A stretch of 64,000 nucleotides of DNA from Camelus bactrianus (taxonomy: Eukaryota > Chordata > Mammalia > Artiodactyla > Camelidae). The stretch covers positions 60,583,206-60,647,205 of the forward strand of contig NC_133555.1 in assembly GCF_048773025.1 (NCBI RefSeq), read 5' to 3'. Positions 63,899 to 64,000 of the stretch are shown here, one piece after another. Under the pieces are notes generated by a model. The model made no database searches and was not told the origin of the DNA. It was given only the letters and a program-made list of their open reading frames with translations. Positions within the stretch are counted from its first letter, which is position 1, and every line of letters begins with the position of its first letter. Both the position numbers and the translations under genes were made by a program.

Positions 63899-64000
63899 GT
63901 TTATACATTTACCAGGAGTGGGCCAATGTATTAAGACTTGCTGTTCCTTCACACTAAACCAGCCATGCAGGTATACCTTCAGTCTGCTACTGCAGTTGAA

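Larger units (their letters stand above)
8522..64000 (+). repeat. LINE-1-bearing macrosatellite array, about 5.27-kb units
   Basis: Ten complete units and one partial unit lie head to tail in one orientation. I phased them on a conserved GGAGTCTTCGG-like motif at 8,531, 13,800, 19,059, 24,327, 29,597, 34,861, 40,132, 45,512, 50,902, 56,173 and 61,448. Spacings are 5,269, 5,259, 5,268, 5,270, 5,264, 5,271, 5,380, 5,390, 5,271 and 5,275 bp. Relative to unit start, the parts are: about 0-1.69 kb, possible L1 5' UTR; 1.69-2.48 kb, L1 ORF1; 2.48-3.5 kb, spacer with (CAAA)n; 3.5-4.2 kb, conserved block with residual frames; 4.2-5.27 kb, tail. The array reaches the right edge of the window. No single unit encodes an intact long protein. 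The phase point is arbitrary. Confidence 0.96.
61448..64000 (+). repeat. Array unit 11 (partial, most diverged, internally deleted)
   Basis: Homology to other units is patchy but collinear: the unit start near 61,448, the sequence around 61,710-61,950, the pre-ORF1 stretch near 62,820-62,900, and ORF1 from about 63,119. Near 63,700 the alignment jumps from mid-ORF1 to the last part of the conserved block (63,751-63,898). It therefore lacks about 1.8 kb present in unit 10. The unit is cut by the window end. Confidence 0.8.

Noticed and set aside
8522-64000. CRISPR-like array
   Set aside because: The repeat unit is over 5 kb, and there are no short repeats with unique spacers. The sequence is mammalian.
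1-64000. Endogenous retrovirus or other virus-derived element
   Set aside because: No LTR pair, primer-binding site or gag/pol/env-like motif was recognised on either strand.
1-64000. tRNA, rRNA or other structured RNA genes
   Set aside because: No cloverleaf boxes or rRNA-like stretches were noticed by eye. A covariance-model scan would be needed to exclude small RNAs fully.

Overview
The window is nuclear DNA from a placental mammal. It holds three MIR SINE fragments, the 3' end of a LINE-1, and GT-AG-type splice signals, and it lacks bacterial gene organisation. The LINE-1 3' end at 7,440-8,176 resembles the L1 tails of cetartiodactyls, and I see no Alu, B1 or ruminant BovB/Bov-tA sequence. 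My best guess is a non-ruminant cetartiodactyl, perhaps a camelid. That is an inference. No intact protein-coding gene of known function was recognised anywhere.

Left flank (1-8,521): GC-rich, non-repeated sequence. It contains two diverged direct copies of a segment of about 1.25 kb (1-1,375 and 2,401-3,630). Each copy carries a similarly placed candidate exon with acceptor and GTAAGA donor. The flank also has a 14-bp minisatellite, a CCA repeat, a purine-rich tract, three MIR fragments, a CA-rich tract and a 5'-truncated L1 3' end.

Array (about 8,522 to the window end, 55.5 kb): a head-to-tail macrosatellite of ten full units and one partial unit. The period is 5,259-5,275 bp, or 5,380-5,390 bp in the two units that share a 119-bp internal duplication. 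All units face the same way and the array runs off the right edge. Each full unit has, in order: (a) about 1.7 kb that looks like a LINE-1 5' UTR by position; (b) about 0.8 kb of decayed LINE-1 ORF1 (coiled coil, RRM-like region and C-terminal domain); (c) about 1 kb of spacer with a (CAAA)n tract; (d) about 0.7 kb of conserved sequence with residual coding potential, ending in a splice-donor-like AG/GTAAGC in most units; (e) about 1.1 kb of tail. No ORF2 (endonuclease/reverse transcriptase) was seen in any unit.

The array shows concerted evolution. Neighbouring units 7 and 8 are about 99.4% identical over 1.45 kb. Units 1 and 4 are almost identical over a piece three periods apart, and units 3 and 5 are about 98% identical two periods apart. 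The edge units (start of 1, then 9-11) share older sequence states, and units 10-11 decay toward the right edge. The last unit is the most recognisably LINE-1-like. Some units carry a CTCF-like core. The most noteworthy content is this LINE-1-ORF1-bearing macrosatellite.
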